Program-made: the position numbers and the translations under genes
In this document: positions 1 to 6,026 of the stretch, one piece after another
How positions within the stretch are numbered: position 1 is the first letter of the stretch
How the letters are laid out: every line of letters starts with the position of its first letter
The notes under the pieces: generated by a model
What the model was told of the DNA's origin: nothing
The model's input: only the letters and a program-made list of their open reading frames with translations
Database searches by the model: none
NCBI GenBank assembly: GCA_002492045.1
Contig: DKXC01000140.1
Location: 1-11,113 of the forward strand
Direction: 5' to 3'
DNA from: Micrococcaceae bacterium UBA7136
GTDB lineage: Bacteria; Actinomycetota; Actinomycetes; Actinomycetales; Micrococcaceae
Length of the DNA: 11,113 bases

Positions 1-30
1 ATCGGAACTGTTCGAGGAAAAACGTCTCAA

Positions 31-75
31 TCTGGTACCCCTGGTCCAGGGACCAAACAGGTCTGGTACCCCTGG
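31..75. repeat. 14-bp direct repeat flanking a 14-bp palindrome
   Basis: TCTGGTACCCCTGG occurs at 31-44 and again, identically, at 62-75, a 31-bp period that is close to three helical turns. Between the copies, and overlapping the end of the first, is the inverted repeat TGGTCCAGGGACCA at 42-55 (6-bp arms, 2-bp centre). Each copy also contains the palindrome GGTACC. The group lies just upstream of the putative rsmI -10 box, so an operator is a reasonable inference, but no regulator family is recognised. Confidence 0.6.
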
Positions 76-82
76 CAGGTAG

Positions 83-88
83 TAGGGT
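83..88 (+). promoter_or_regulatory. Candidate -10 box for rsmI, leaderless spacing
   Basis: TAGGGT matches the actinobacterial -10 consensus TANNNT and is followed by 8 nt before ATG 97, so transcription would start at or next to the start codon. No good -35 is seen. The same bases (AGTAGGG, 81-87, spacing 9) could instead be a weak ribosome binding site, so a leadered transcript is not excluded. Confidence 0.4.
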
Positions 89-96
89 ATAAAACT

Positions 97-1041
97 ATGG
101 AAAAGCAGTCGCCTCAGCCCTTAGAGCAAGCTCTAGACCAGCCCCCAGCCTCCAGCCCAGAGACAGAAGCCACTGAGGGCCGCCTCCACAAGCCCCTCAC
201 TCCCGGGCTGACCCTGGCCGGAACCCCCATCGGCAACCTAGCCGATGCCTCCCCCCGCCTCAAAGCCGCCCTCCAAGAAGCCGACCTGCTGGCCGTCGAA
301 GACTCCCGCACCCTCCGCAAGCTTGCCGCTGGCCTGGGCGTCCAGACCCGAGGACGCGTCCTCGTCAACCACGACCACAACGAAAAAGAGCGTGTCAGCC
401 AGATCCTCCAAGCCGTCCAAGAAGGCCAAAAGGTCCTACTCATGTCGGACGCTGGCATGCCCGCAGTCTCAGACCCCGGCTACCTGGCCGCCGCAGCCGT
501 CGCCCAAGCCAACCTACCCCTGACTACCATTCCTGGCCCCTCAGCCGTCACCACAGCTATTGCCCTCTCTGGCCTGCCCTCTGGACGTTTCACCTTTGAA
601 GGTTTCCTGGCCCGTAAGGGCAGCGACCGCAAGCGCCGCCTGGCCGCCCTGGCCCAAGAAGAGCGCACTATGGTCTTCTACGAATCTCCTCACCGGCTAG
701 CTTCCACGCTCGAAGACTTTGCCCAGACCTTCGGCCCTGACCGTCCTGCCGCCGTCTGTCGAGAAATGACTAAATTGCACGAAGAAGTAGCCCGCGGCAG
801 CCTGCAGGAGCTCCTGGACTGGGCCCAGTCGAAAACCATCAAGGGTGAAATCGCTATTGTGCTCCAGGGTGCCGAGGCCCCCCAGGCCCAGGATCCTCAA
901 GACCTGACTGACCTGGTTCTAGAACTGGTTGAAGGCGGCCTCAAACTCAAGGAAGCCTGCACCCAGGTAGCCCAGGCCCAGGGGGTCTCCAAGCGAGAGC
1001 TCTACCAGGCCGTCCTTGCCCGCCGCCAAACAGAAAGCTAA
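97..1041 (+). CDS. rsmI: 16S rRNA (cytidine1402-2'-O)-methyltransferase RsmI
   Basis: RsmI uses S-adenosylmethionine to methylate the 2'-O of C1402 in the decoding centre of 16S rRNA. The 314-residue product carries the family motifs in order: AGTPIGNLADAS (41-52), VEDSRT (67-72), the glycine-rich SDAGMPAVSDPGY (117-129), PGPSAVTTA (146-154), FEGFLARKG (167-175), FYESPHRL (194-201) and CREMTKLHEE (221-230). These identify the SUMT/RsmI (tetrapyrrole methylase) fold. Residues 1-37 are a polar, Pro/Glu-rich extension before the point where family members usually begin, which makes it longer than the common 275-290 residues. ATG 97 is the only in-frame start available upstream of the domain. Codons end strongly in C, unlike ispE downstream. 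The gene lies 5 bp before tatD and is probably co-transcribed with it; metG, often found between the two in relatives, is absent. Confidence 0.95.
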   Translation: MEKQSPQPLEQALDQPPASSPETEATEGRLHKPLTPGLTLAGTPIGNLADASPRLKAALQEADLLAVEDSRTLRKLAAGLGVQTRGRVLVNHDHNEKERVSQILQAVQEGQKVLLMSDAGMPAVSDPGYLAAAAVAQANLPLTTIPGPSAVTTAIALSGLPSGRFTFEGFLARKGSDRKRRLAALAQEERTMVFYESPHRLASTLEDFAQTFGPDRPAAVCREMTKLHEEVARGSLQELLDWAQSKTIKGEIAIVLQGAEAPQAQDPQDLTDLVLELVEGGLKLKEACTQVAQAQGVSKRELYQAVLARRQTES

Positions 1042-1046
1042 AAATA

Positions 1047-2129
1047 ATGTGCACTAGAGACAGGGCTTATAGCCCCCAGGAAATCCAGGACCTAGCTACC
1101 TCCCTAGGCATCCAGCTAACCGACAGCCAGCAGGAGACCGCCAGCATTTTCACCTCCCCCCAGCCCCTCGAAGAGGGCCAGGTTCCGCCAGCCTACCGGG
1201 CCGAAAACTACCAGCTAGATTCGGACCAGCCCAGCGGTGAAGGCACCCGCCGCCGTAGCCAGGAGGGTGAGGACGGCCGCCGCCGCAACCTAACCTTCCC
1301 GCCCGCCCCTGAGCCCCTGCCCTATGCCATCGTCGATAACCACACCCACATGGATCTGCTGGACGGCCAGGTAGAGGTGAGCGCTCGTGACGCCCTGGAC
1401 ACCGGCCAGGCGGCAGGTATTGGGGCGATCGTCCAGGTGGGCTGTGATCTGCCTTCTTCTCTCTACGCGGTGAGGGCTGCTCATCTGGATGACCGGGTGC
1501 TGGCGGCTGTGGCCCTGCACCCTAATGAGGCCCCCAAGCTGGCTGAGGCCGGTCAGCTTCAAGAGGCCCTAGAGGTCATTGACCAGTTGGCTGCTGACCC
1601 CCGGGTGAGGGCCCTGGGAGAGACCGGCCTGGACTATTTCCGCACCGGCCCTGAGGGTATGGAAGCCCAGGAGGAGTCTTTCCGGGCCCACATCCGCCTG
1701 GCTAAGAAGCACGGTAAGGCCCTGCAGATTCATGATCGGGACGCCCACTCGGATGTTGTGCGTATTTTGCAGGAGGAAGACGCCCCTGAGACTGTGATTT
1801 TTCACTGCTATTCGGGCGGGCCAGAGCTTGCCCGAATCTGCAATGAGCAGGGCTGGTATATGAGCTTTGCCGGGACGGTGACTTTCAAGAATTCTCGGGA
1901 GATTCAGGAATCCTTGAGCCTGGCTCGGCCGGAGCTGATTCTGGCTGAGACGGATGCCCCTTTCTTGACTCCCCATCCTTTTAGGGGCCGTCCTAATGCC
2001 AGTTACATGACTAATTACACGGTTCGTTTCATGGCCCAGTACCTGGGGCAGGATCTGGAGTCTCTCTGCCGCCAGATTCGGGCTAATTCGCTAGCGGCCT
2101 ATGGTTCCTGGGGGATTGAGGGCTTCTAG
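1047..2129 (+). CDS. tatD: TatD-family metal-dependent DNase/hydrolase with N-terminal extension
   Basis: TatD proteins are cytoplasmic TIM-barrel metallo-hydrolases with DNase activity, implicated in DNA repair and quality control. The metal ligands are present: NHTHMD (H99, H101), GETGLDYFRT with E192, QIHDRD (H229), FHCYSGG (H253) and AETDAPFLTP (D303), followed by RGRPNAS. The barrel begins near residue 94. The preceding ~80 residues are extra: 1-30 contain a segment resembling the RsmA N-terminus encoded downstream, and 40-80 are polar and low in complexity. RRRNLTFPPAPEPLP just before the barrel is typical of actinobacterial TatD. ATG 1047 has no Shine-Dalgarno and lies 5 bp after rsmI, suggesting translational coupling; no other ATG/GTG/TTG occurs in frame before the HTH motif. 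Third-position base use changes near codon 105. The hydrolase call is firm; its physiological substrate is not known. Confidence 0.92.
   Translation: MCTRDRAYSPQEIQDLATSLGIQLTDSQQETASIFTSPQPLEEGQVPPAYRAENYQLDSDQPSGEGTRRRSQEGEDGRRRNLTFPPAPEPLPYAIVDNHTHMDLLDGQVEVSARDALDTGQAAGIGAIVQVGCDLPSSLYAVRAAHLDDRVLAAVALHPNEAPKLAEAGQLQEALEVIDQLAADPRVRALGETGLDYFRTGPEGMEAQEESFRAHIRLAKKHGKALQIHDRDAHSDVVRILQEEDAPETVIFHCYSGGPELARICNEQGWYMSFAGTVTFKNSREIQESLSLARPELILAETDAPFLTPHPFRGRPNASYMTNYTVRFMAQYLGQDLESLCRQIRANSLAAYGSWGIEGF
1049..1130 (+). repeat. Diverged copy of the rsmA start region within tatD
   Basis: The stretch encoding SPQEIQDLATSLGIQLT in TatD aligns with GPQEIRDLAAALGIRPT at the start of RsmA. Over the best 57 aligned bases I count about 40 identical, and weaker similarity with small gaps extends back to a GTG trinucleotide that matches the rsmA start codon (1049 versus 2182). 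In tatD this GTG is out of frame. Similarity is lost after about 1130. This looks like an old partial duplication, with convergence or an unrelated domain as alternatives. Confidence 0.45.
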
Positions 2130-2151
2130 GTTCTGGGGGGGGCAACCAGTG

Positions 2152-2163
2152 CCATATATATGG
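2152..2163. repeat. 12-bp AT-core palindrome upstream of rsmA
   Basis: CCATATATATGG is a perfect palindrome in the 52-bp tatD-rsmA spacer, ending 6 bp before the candidate -10 box. It would overlap the spacer between -10 and -35, an operator-like position, but no cognate regulator is evident. An 8-G homopolymer (2135-2142) lies immediately upstream. Confidence 0.45.
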
Positions 2164-2169
2164 TGAGGG

Positions 2170-2175
2170 TAAACT
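2170..2175 (+). promoter_or_regulatory. Candidate -10 box TAAACT for leaderless rsmA
   Basis: TAAACT fits the actinobacterial TANNNT consensus and ends exactly 6 nt before GTG 2182, the geometry expected when transcription begins at the start codon. The purine stretch AGAGGA (2176-2181) abuts the GTG with no spacing and so is badly placed as a Shine-Dalgarno, which favours leaderless translation. No convincing -35 is visible. Confidence 0.5.
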
Positions 2176-2181
2176 AGAGGA

Positions 2182-3063
2182 GTGACTGAAGAACAACTGC
2201 TTGGCCCCCAAGAAATCCGCGACCTGGCCGCAGCCCTGGGCATCCGGCCCACTAAGACCCTGGGCCAGAACTTCGTGATTGACCCCAACACTATCCGCCG
2301 GATTATCGCGGCAGCCGAGATCAGCCCGGATGAGACGGTCCTTGAGGTAGGCCCGGGCTTGGGCTCTCTGACCCTGGGTATCTTGGACGCGGCTAAGGAT
2401 ATGGTGGCAGTTGAGATTGATCCGCCCCTAGCTGAGCAGCTACCTGCAACTATTGCTAAGTTCCGTCCCGGGGCTGAGGGACGGATTGACGTGATTCTTT
2501 CGGACGCCCTTAAGGTCACTGAGCTGCCCCGGGTTCCTTCAGCCCTGGTGGCTAATCTGCCCTATAACGTGGCGGTGCCGGTGCTACTACATCTTTTTGC
2601 GACCTTCCCGTCCATTGAGCATGCCCTGGTCATGGTGCAGGACGAGGTGGCTGATCGCTTGTCAGCCCGGCCGGGTTCTAAGATTTACGGGGTTCCTTCG
2701 GTCAAGGCTAACTGGTTCGCCCAGGTGTCTAAGGCCGGGGTGATTGGTACCAATGTTTTTTGGCCTGCCCCTAAGATTAAGTCTGGTCTGGTGGCCTTTA
2801 AGCGTCGGCAGCAGCTGCTGTCTGATATTCCGCGTGAAGAAGTTTTTGCTGTGGTGGATACGGCTTTTGCTCAGCGGCGTAAGACCCTGCGGGCCGCTCT
2901 AGCTGGCTGGGCTGGTTCTGCCGCCCGGGCTGGTGAGATTCTTGAGGCGGCGGGTATTAGCCCTCAGGAGCGGGGCGAGAAGCTGGATATTCATGGTTTT
3001 ATTGCTATTGCTGAGGCGGCCCGGCGTCTGCCGGAGCTAGAGCAGGCGGGGGAGGGGGCCTAG
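2182..3063 (+). CDS. rsmA: 16S rRNA (adenine1518/1519-N6)-dimethyltransferase RsmA (KsgA)
   Basis: RsmA dimethylates the two adjacent adenines in the helix 45 loop of 16S rRNA late in 30S assembly; its loss gives kasugamycin resistance in many bacteria. The 293-residue product shows the Rossmann methyltransferase layout: KTLGQNFVID (25-34), SAM motif I LEVGPGLGSLT (54-64), acidic VEID (77-80), SDAL (107-110), the catalytic NLPYN (125-129), QDEVADRLSARPGSKIYG (153-170), VFWPAPKIKSGLV (192-204) and the C-terminal AFAQRRKTLR (228-237). Length is normal for the family. GTG 2182 is the only possible start, because an in-frame TAA sits at 2170-2172. It overlaps ispE by one base (TAGTG), so the two are translationally coupled. 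The 5' third prefers C-ending codons and the 3' third G/T-ending ones. Confidence 0.96.
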   Translation: MTEEQLLGPQEIRDLAAALGIRPTKTLGQNFVIDPNTIRRIIAAAEISPDETVLEVGPGLGSLTLGILDAAKDMVAVEIDPPLAEQLPATIAKFRPGAEGRIDVILSDALKVTELPRVPSALVANLPYNVAVPVLLHLFATFPSIEHALVMVQDEVADRLSARPGSKIYGVPSVKANWFAQVSKAGVIGTNVFWPAPKIKSGLVAFKRRQQLLSDIPREEVFAVVDTAFAQRRKTLRAALAGWAGSAARAGEILEAAGISPQERGEKLDIHGFIAIAEAARRLPELEQAGEGA

Positions 3064-3974
3064 TGGTGGGTTTGTCTGCTTCTGCTACCGCCCCGGGTAA
3101 GGTCAATCTTTATTTTGCGGTGGGGCCTGTGCGGGCGGATGGCTACCATGAGGTGGTTTCGCTCTATGCTGCCACTGACCTGCTGGAGCGGGTGACTGTG
3201 ACGGCTGCTGAGCGGCCGGGCATTAGCCAGTCGCTGGTGGTTGTGCCGGGTTCTCCGGTGGCGAATCAGGTGGCTGAGGGTTCTTTTGACCCGGCTACGG
3301 TACCTTTGGATGAGTCTAATTTGGCTTATCGGGGGGCGGTGGCTGTGCTGAGTACCCAGGGCCTGACGGCTGAGGATCTAGCCGTGGACTTGCAGATTGA
3401 GAAGGCTGTTCCGGTGGCTGGTGGTATGGGCGGTGGTTCGGCGGATGCGGCTGCTGCCATGAAGGCCATGAACGCCTATCTGGTTCAGGCTGGTCTGGCG
3501 GCCCAGGCCCTGCCCTTGGAGCGTCTGCTGGAGTTGGCTGCACCCTTGGGGGCGGATGTTCCTTTTGCTCTGCTGGGTGGTCTGGCTGTGGGGTCTGGGG
3601 TAGGGGATAAGCTGACCCCGCTGGAGGTCCCTGCCGGGGCGGAGCCTTTGCGCTTTGGTTTTCTGCCGGCTTCTGCTGGTTTGTCGACTCCGGCTGTTTT
3701 CCGGGAGTTGGATGAGGGCCGGGCCGCCGGACGCTACCCGGTAGCTGATGCTGAGCTGAAGGTTCCCCAGCAGCTGGTGGATCTGCTGACTTCGGATCGT
3801 CCCTTGGCGGAGAGGCTACCTGCCATCGCCCAGCTTTTGCGGAACGACCTGGCTGCCCCGGCCCAGACCCTGCTGCCGTCCCTGGCCCAGAACCTGGGGC
3901 AGGCTCTGGGCCGTCCGGGTGTGGCCGCCTCTTTCGTCTCTGGTTCTGGGCCTACCGTAGCCTATCTTTATTAG
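3063..3974 (+). CDS. ispE: 4-diphosphocytidyl-2-C-methyl-D-erythritol kinase IspE
   Basis: IspE phosphorylates the 2-hydroxyl of CDP-methylerythritol with ATP, the fourth step of the MEP pathway to isopentenyl diphosphate. GHMP-kinase motifs are present: APGKVNLYF (10-18, Lys13), RADGYHEV (24-31), the ATP-binding PVAGGMGGGSADAA (117-130), LGADVPFALLGG with Asp165 (162-173) and the C-terminal GSGPT (294-298). The usual GRGE after the aspartate motif reads GVGDKL here. The protein stops five residues after GSGPT, whereas relatives usually continue for 25-40 residues; a 16-residue open tail exists in another frame (to TAG 4016-4018), so a single-base frameshift is possible. GTG 3063 overlaps the rsmA stop and has GGAGG at 3051-3055; GTG 3066 is an alternative start. 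It converges on the ABC-F gene with a 29-bp gap. Confidence 0.93.
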   Translation: MVGLSASATAPGKVNLYFAVGPVRADGYHEVVSLYAATDLLERVTVTAAERPGISQSLVVVPGSPVANQVAEGSFDPATVPLDESNLAYRGAVAVLSTQGLTAEDLAVDLQIEKAVPVAGGMGGGSADAAAAMKAMNAYLVQAGLAAQALPLERLLELAAPLGADVPFALLGGLAVGSGVGDKLTPLEVPAGAEPLRFGFLPASAGLSTPAVFRELDEGRAAGRYPVADAELKVPQQLVDLLTSDRPLAERLPAIAQLLRNDLAAPAQTLLPSLAQNLGQALGRPGVAASFVSGSGPTVAYLY

Positions 3975-4003
3975 ATGACCAGACGGGTAGAGACCTAGCG
4001 GGA

Positions 4004-5833
4004 CTAGCCCTCCAATAGCTCGCTGAGCTCCATCCAGCGGAGTTCTAGCTCCTCTACCTGGGCGGCCAGCTCATCAGCCTGACTGCCCAGGGCAGCTAGA
4101 CCTTCATAGTCGGCAGGGTCATGGGCTGCCATAACCTCCTCTAGTTTGGTCTTCTGTTCCGCCAGCTTGGCCAGTTTACGGTCAATCTGGTTGATTTCTT
4201 TCTGGGCTGCCCGGGCCTCAGCCCCGCTGACCCTAGGTCCGTTAGCAGGAGCAGAAGAAGCAGGTTCCTGCTTACCCAGGGGTGAAGAAGCCACCTTCTT
4301 GACCCCCGCGGCCCCAGCTGACAGATCCAAATACTGGTCAATACCACCGGGCAGGTGACGGAAGGAGCCCCCCATGACCGCATACTGCTGGTCGGTCACC
4401 CGCTCCATCAGGTAGCGGTCGTGCGAGACCACCAGCAGGGTACCCGGCCAGGTATCCAAGAGGTCCTCCATAGCCGCCAGCATGTCGGTGTCCAGGTCGT
4501 TAGAAGGCTCATCCAGAATGAGCACATTAGGCTCATCCAGCAGAATCAGCAGCAGCTGCAACCGGCGCTTCTGCCCACCCGAAAGGTCCTTAACCTGGGT
4601 TGAGAGCTGGGCAGAGGTAAAACCCAGCCGTTCCAGCAACTGGCCCGGGGTTAGCTCCTTACCGCCAGCCAGGTAGGTAGTCCGCTTGCGGCCAATCACA
4701 TCAGATACCCGGTCATTGGCCACCTCAGCCAGCTCGTCCAGCTGCTGGGTTAGGGTGGCAATCTTGACGGTCTTGCCCCGCTTAACCCGTCCGCTTGTAG
4801 GCTCTAGGGCACCGGTGACCAGATTAAGGAGGGTCGATTTACCGGCCCCGTTGACGCCCAGAATACCGGTGCGCTCGCCGAGGGCAATCCGCCAGGTCAC
4901 CTTTTTCAGTACTTGCTTAGAGCCGCCCTCAGCCAGGGCATCAGGGTAGGAGACCGAAACGTCCTCAAGGTCTACTACGTCCTTGCCCAGGCGGGAGACC
5001 GCCAGCCGGGTCAGCTCAATCTGGTTGCGCACCGGGGGAACATCCGCAATCAGGGCATTGGCTGCCTCAATACGGAACTTGGGTTTAGAGGTTCTTGCCG
5101 GAGCACCCCGACGTAGCCAGGCCAGTTCCTTGCGCATGAGGTTTTGCCGCTTGGCTTCCGCGGCGGCAGCCTGCCGGTCTCGTTCTACCCGTTGCAGAAT
5201 GTAGGCGGCGTAGCCTCCCTCGAAAGGCTCTACGATGCCGTCGTGAACCTCCCAGGTGCCGGTGCAGACTTCGTCCAGGAACCAGCGGTCGTGGGTGACG
5301 GTCAGCAGGCCGCCAGCATTCTTGGACCAGCGGTTTTTCAGGTGGGCAGCCAGCCAGCTGATGGCTTCAACGTCCAGGTGGTTAGTGGGCTCGTCCAGCA
5401 TGAGGACCTCCCAGTCACCGGCCAGGAGGGCAGCCAGGGCTACCCGGCGACGCTGGCCACCGGAGAGGGAAGAGACCGGGGCCTCCCAGTCTAGGTCTGA
5501 GACCAGACCTGAGATGACGTCCCGGATTTTGGGGTCTGATGCCCACTCGTATTCGGGGGTATCACCCACAATGGTCTGGCCGACGGACAAGGAATCATCC
5601 AGACGGTCGGCCTGATCTAGGTAGCCGATGCGGGTGCCGGAGCGGACGGTGACCTGGCCTGCATCTGGGGTCAGGCGTCCGCCCAGCAGGGAGAGAAGGG
5701 TTGATTTGCCGTCGCCGTTACGACCGACGATACCGATCCGGTCGCCTTCGTTGAGGCCGACAGTCACCCCTTCAAAGACGGTGCGGGTTGGGAACTCGAT
5801 ATGGAGGTTTTCGCCACCCAGTAAATGTGCCAC
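4004..5833 (-). CDS. ABC-F family ATPase, Uup-like
   Basis: This is a soluble twin-ATPase of the ABC-F group, whose members act on the ribosome as translation or assembly factors or, in some branches, in antibiotic protection. Domain 1: Walker A GRNGDGKST (37-45), signature LSGGQ (123-127), Walker B LMLDEPTNHLD (144-154). The linker at about 215-255 includes KELAWLRRGAPARTSK. Domain 2: Walker A GVNGAGKST (326-334), LSGGQ (418-422), Walker B LILDEPSNDLD (438-448). Residues 540-605 form a charged, heptad-like coiled coil, as in the Uup C-terminal DNA-binding region. There are no membrane segments. The 609-residue length fits Uup (around 600-640). GTG 5833 is supported by AAGGA six bases upstream on the minus strand. 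Its conserved place beside rsmA-ispE in actinobacteria points to a housekeeping role rather than resistance. Confidence 0.9.
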   Translation of the reverse strand: MAHLLGGENLHIEFPTRTVFEGVTVGLNEGDRIGIVGRNGDGKSTLLSLLGGRLTPDAGQVTVRSGTRIGYLDQADRLDDSLSVGQTIVGDTPEYEWASDPKIRDVISGLVSDLDWEAPVSSLSGGQRRRVALAALLAGDWEVLMLDEPTNHLDVEAISWLAAHLKNRWSKNAGGLLTVTHDRWFLDEVCTGTWEVHDGIVEPFEGGYAAYILQRVERDRQAAAAEAKRQNLMRKELAWLRRGAPARTSKPKFRIEAANALIADVPPVRNQIELTRLAVSRLGKDVVDLEDVSVSYPDALAEGGSKQVLKKVTWRIALGERTGILGVNGAGKSTLLNLVTGALEPTSGRVKRGKTVKIATLTQQLDELAEVANDRVSDVIGRKRTTYLAGGKELTPGQLLERLGFTSAQLSTQVKDLSGGQKRRLQLLLILLDEPNVLILDEPSNDLDTDMLAAMEDLLDTWPGTLLVVSHDRYLMERVTDQQYAVMGGSFRHLPGGIDQYLDLSAGAAGVKKVASSPLGKQEPASSAPANGPRVSGAEARAAQKEINQIDRKLAKLAEQKTKLEEVMAAHDPADYEGLAALGSQADELAAQVEELELRWMELSELLEG

Positions 5834-5872
5834 AGAAAATCCTTGTCTCAGGGGTCTGGAATCTTTGCCCCT

Positions 5873-5878
5873 AGTTTA
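5873..5878 (-). promoter_or_regulatory. Candidate -10 box for the ABC-F gene
   Basis: Read on the minus strand, 5878-5873 is TAAACT, identical to the proposed rsmA -10. It would give a leader of about 35 nt containing the AAGGA ribosome binding site. No recognisable -35 accompanies it. Confidence 0.4.
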
Positions 5879-5887
5879 GCTTGCCGA

Positions 5888-5926
5888 GGGGGAGGTGAGG
5901 TGGGGCGGGGAGCTAGAGACTTGGGG
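5888..5926 (+). repeat. G-run cluster in the divergent spacer
   Basis: On the + strand, runs of four or more G occur at 5888-5892, 5902-5905, 5907-5910 and 5923-5926, with shorter GG pairs between. The loops are 9, 1 and 12 bases, so this meets only relaxed G-quadruplex rules. It lies upstream of both proposed divergent promoters. Confidence 0.35.
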
Positions 5927-5939
5927 CCCTAGTCAGGGG

Positions 5940-5945
5940 TAGAAT
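5940..5945 (+). promoter_or_regulatory. Candidate -10 box for the phosphatase gene
   Basis: TAGAAT matches TANNNT and lies in the divergent spacer facing the phosphatase gene, about 80 bp before its start. No good -35 at 16-19 bp is seen. The resulting leader would contain the small inverted repeat CTCCAG (5980-5985) / CTGGAG (5994-5999). Confidence 0.35.
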
Positions 5946-6026
5946 GATGATGTATATGTCACGAGTGAATTAAAGGGGGCTCCAGAATAGGGACTGGAGG
6001 CCTGGGTTCTCTCAGGAAAGGTGAAG

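Larger units (their letters stand above)
1..96. other. Upstream spacer without a supportable gene
   Basis: No complete gene is visible here. One + frame is open from position 2 and stops at TAG 80-82, so it could be the tail of an upstream gene, but its 26 residues match nothing I recognise. The rsmI frame is also open back to position 1, but it contains no ATG, GTG or TTG before 97. On the minus strand a TTG at 28-30 with GGGG upstream could start a divergent gene running off the window; this is too short to support. The stretch is mainly a repeat-rich promoter region for rsmI. Confidence 0.5.

Noticed and set aside
1..30. Possible divergent gene starting at TTG 28-30 on the minus strand
   Set aside because: Only ten codons fall inside the window; a GGGG stretch upstream is not enough to support it.
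1569..1976. 135-codon open frame on the minus strand
   Set aside because: Antisense to the conserved tatD barrel; no motif or start signal supports it.
2160..2177. Tiny upstream ORF (ATG GTG AGG GTA AAC TAG) ending 4 bp before rsmA
   Set aside because: It overlaps the palindrome and the proposed -10 box and has no ribosome binding site, so it is probably not even transcribed.
3985..4010. Possible bidirectional terminator between ispE and the ABC-F gene
   Set aside because: The best pairing (GGGTAG with CTAGCCC) is short, bulged and has a 13-base loop; no U-tract on either strand.
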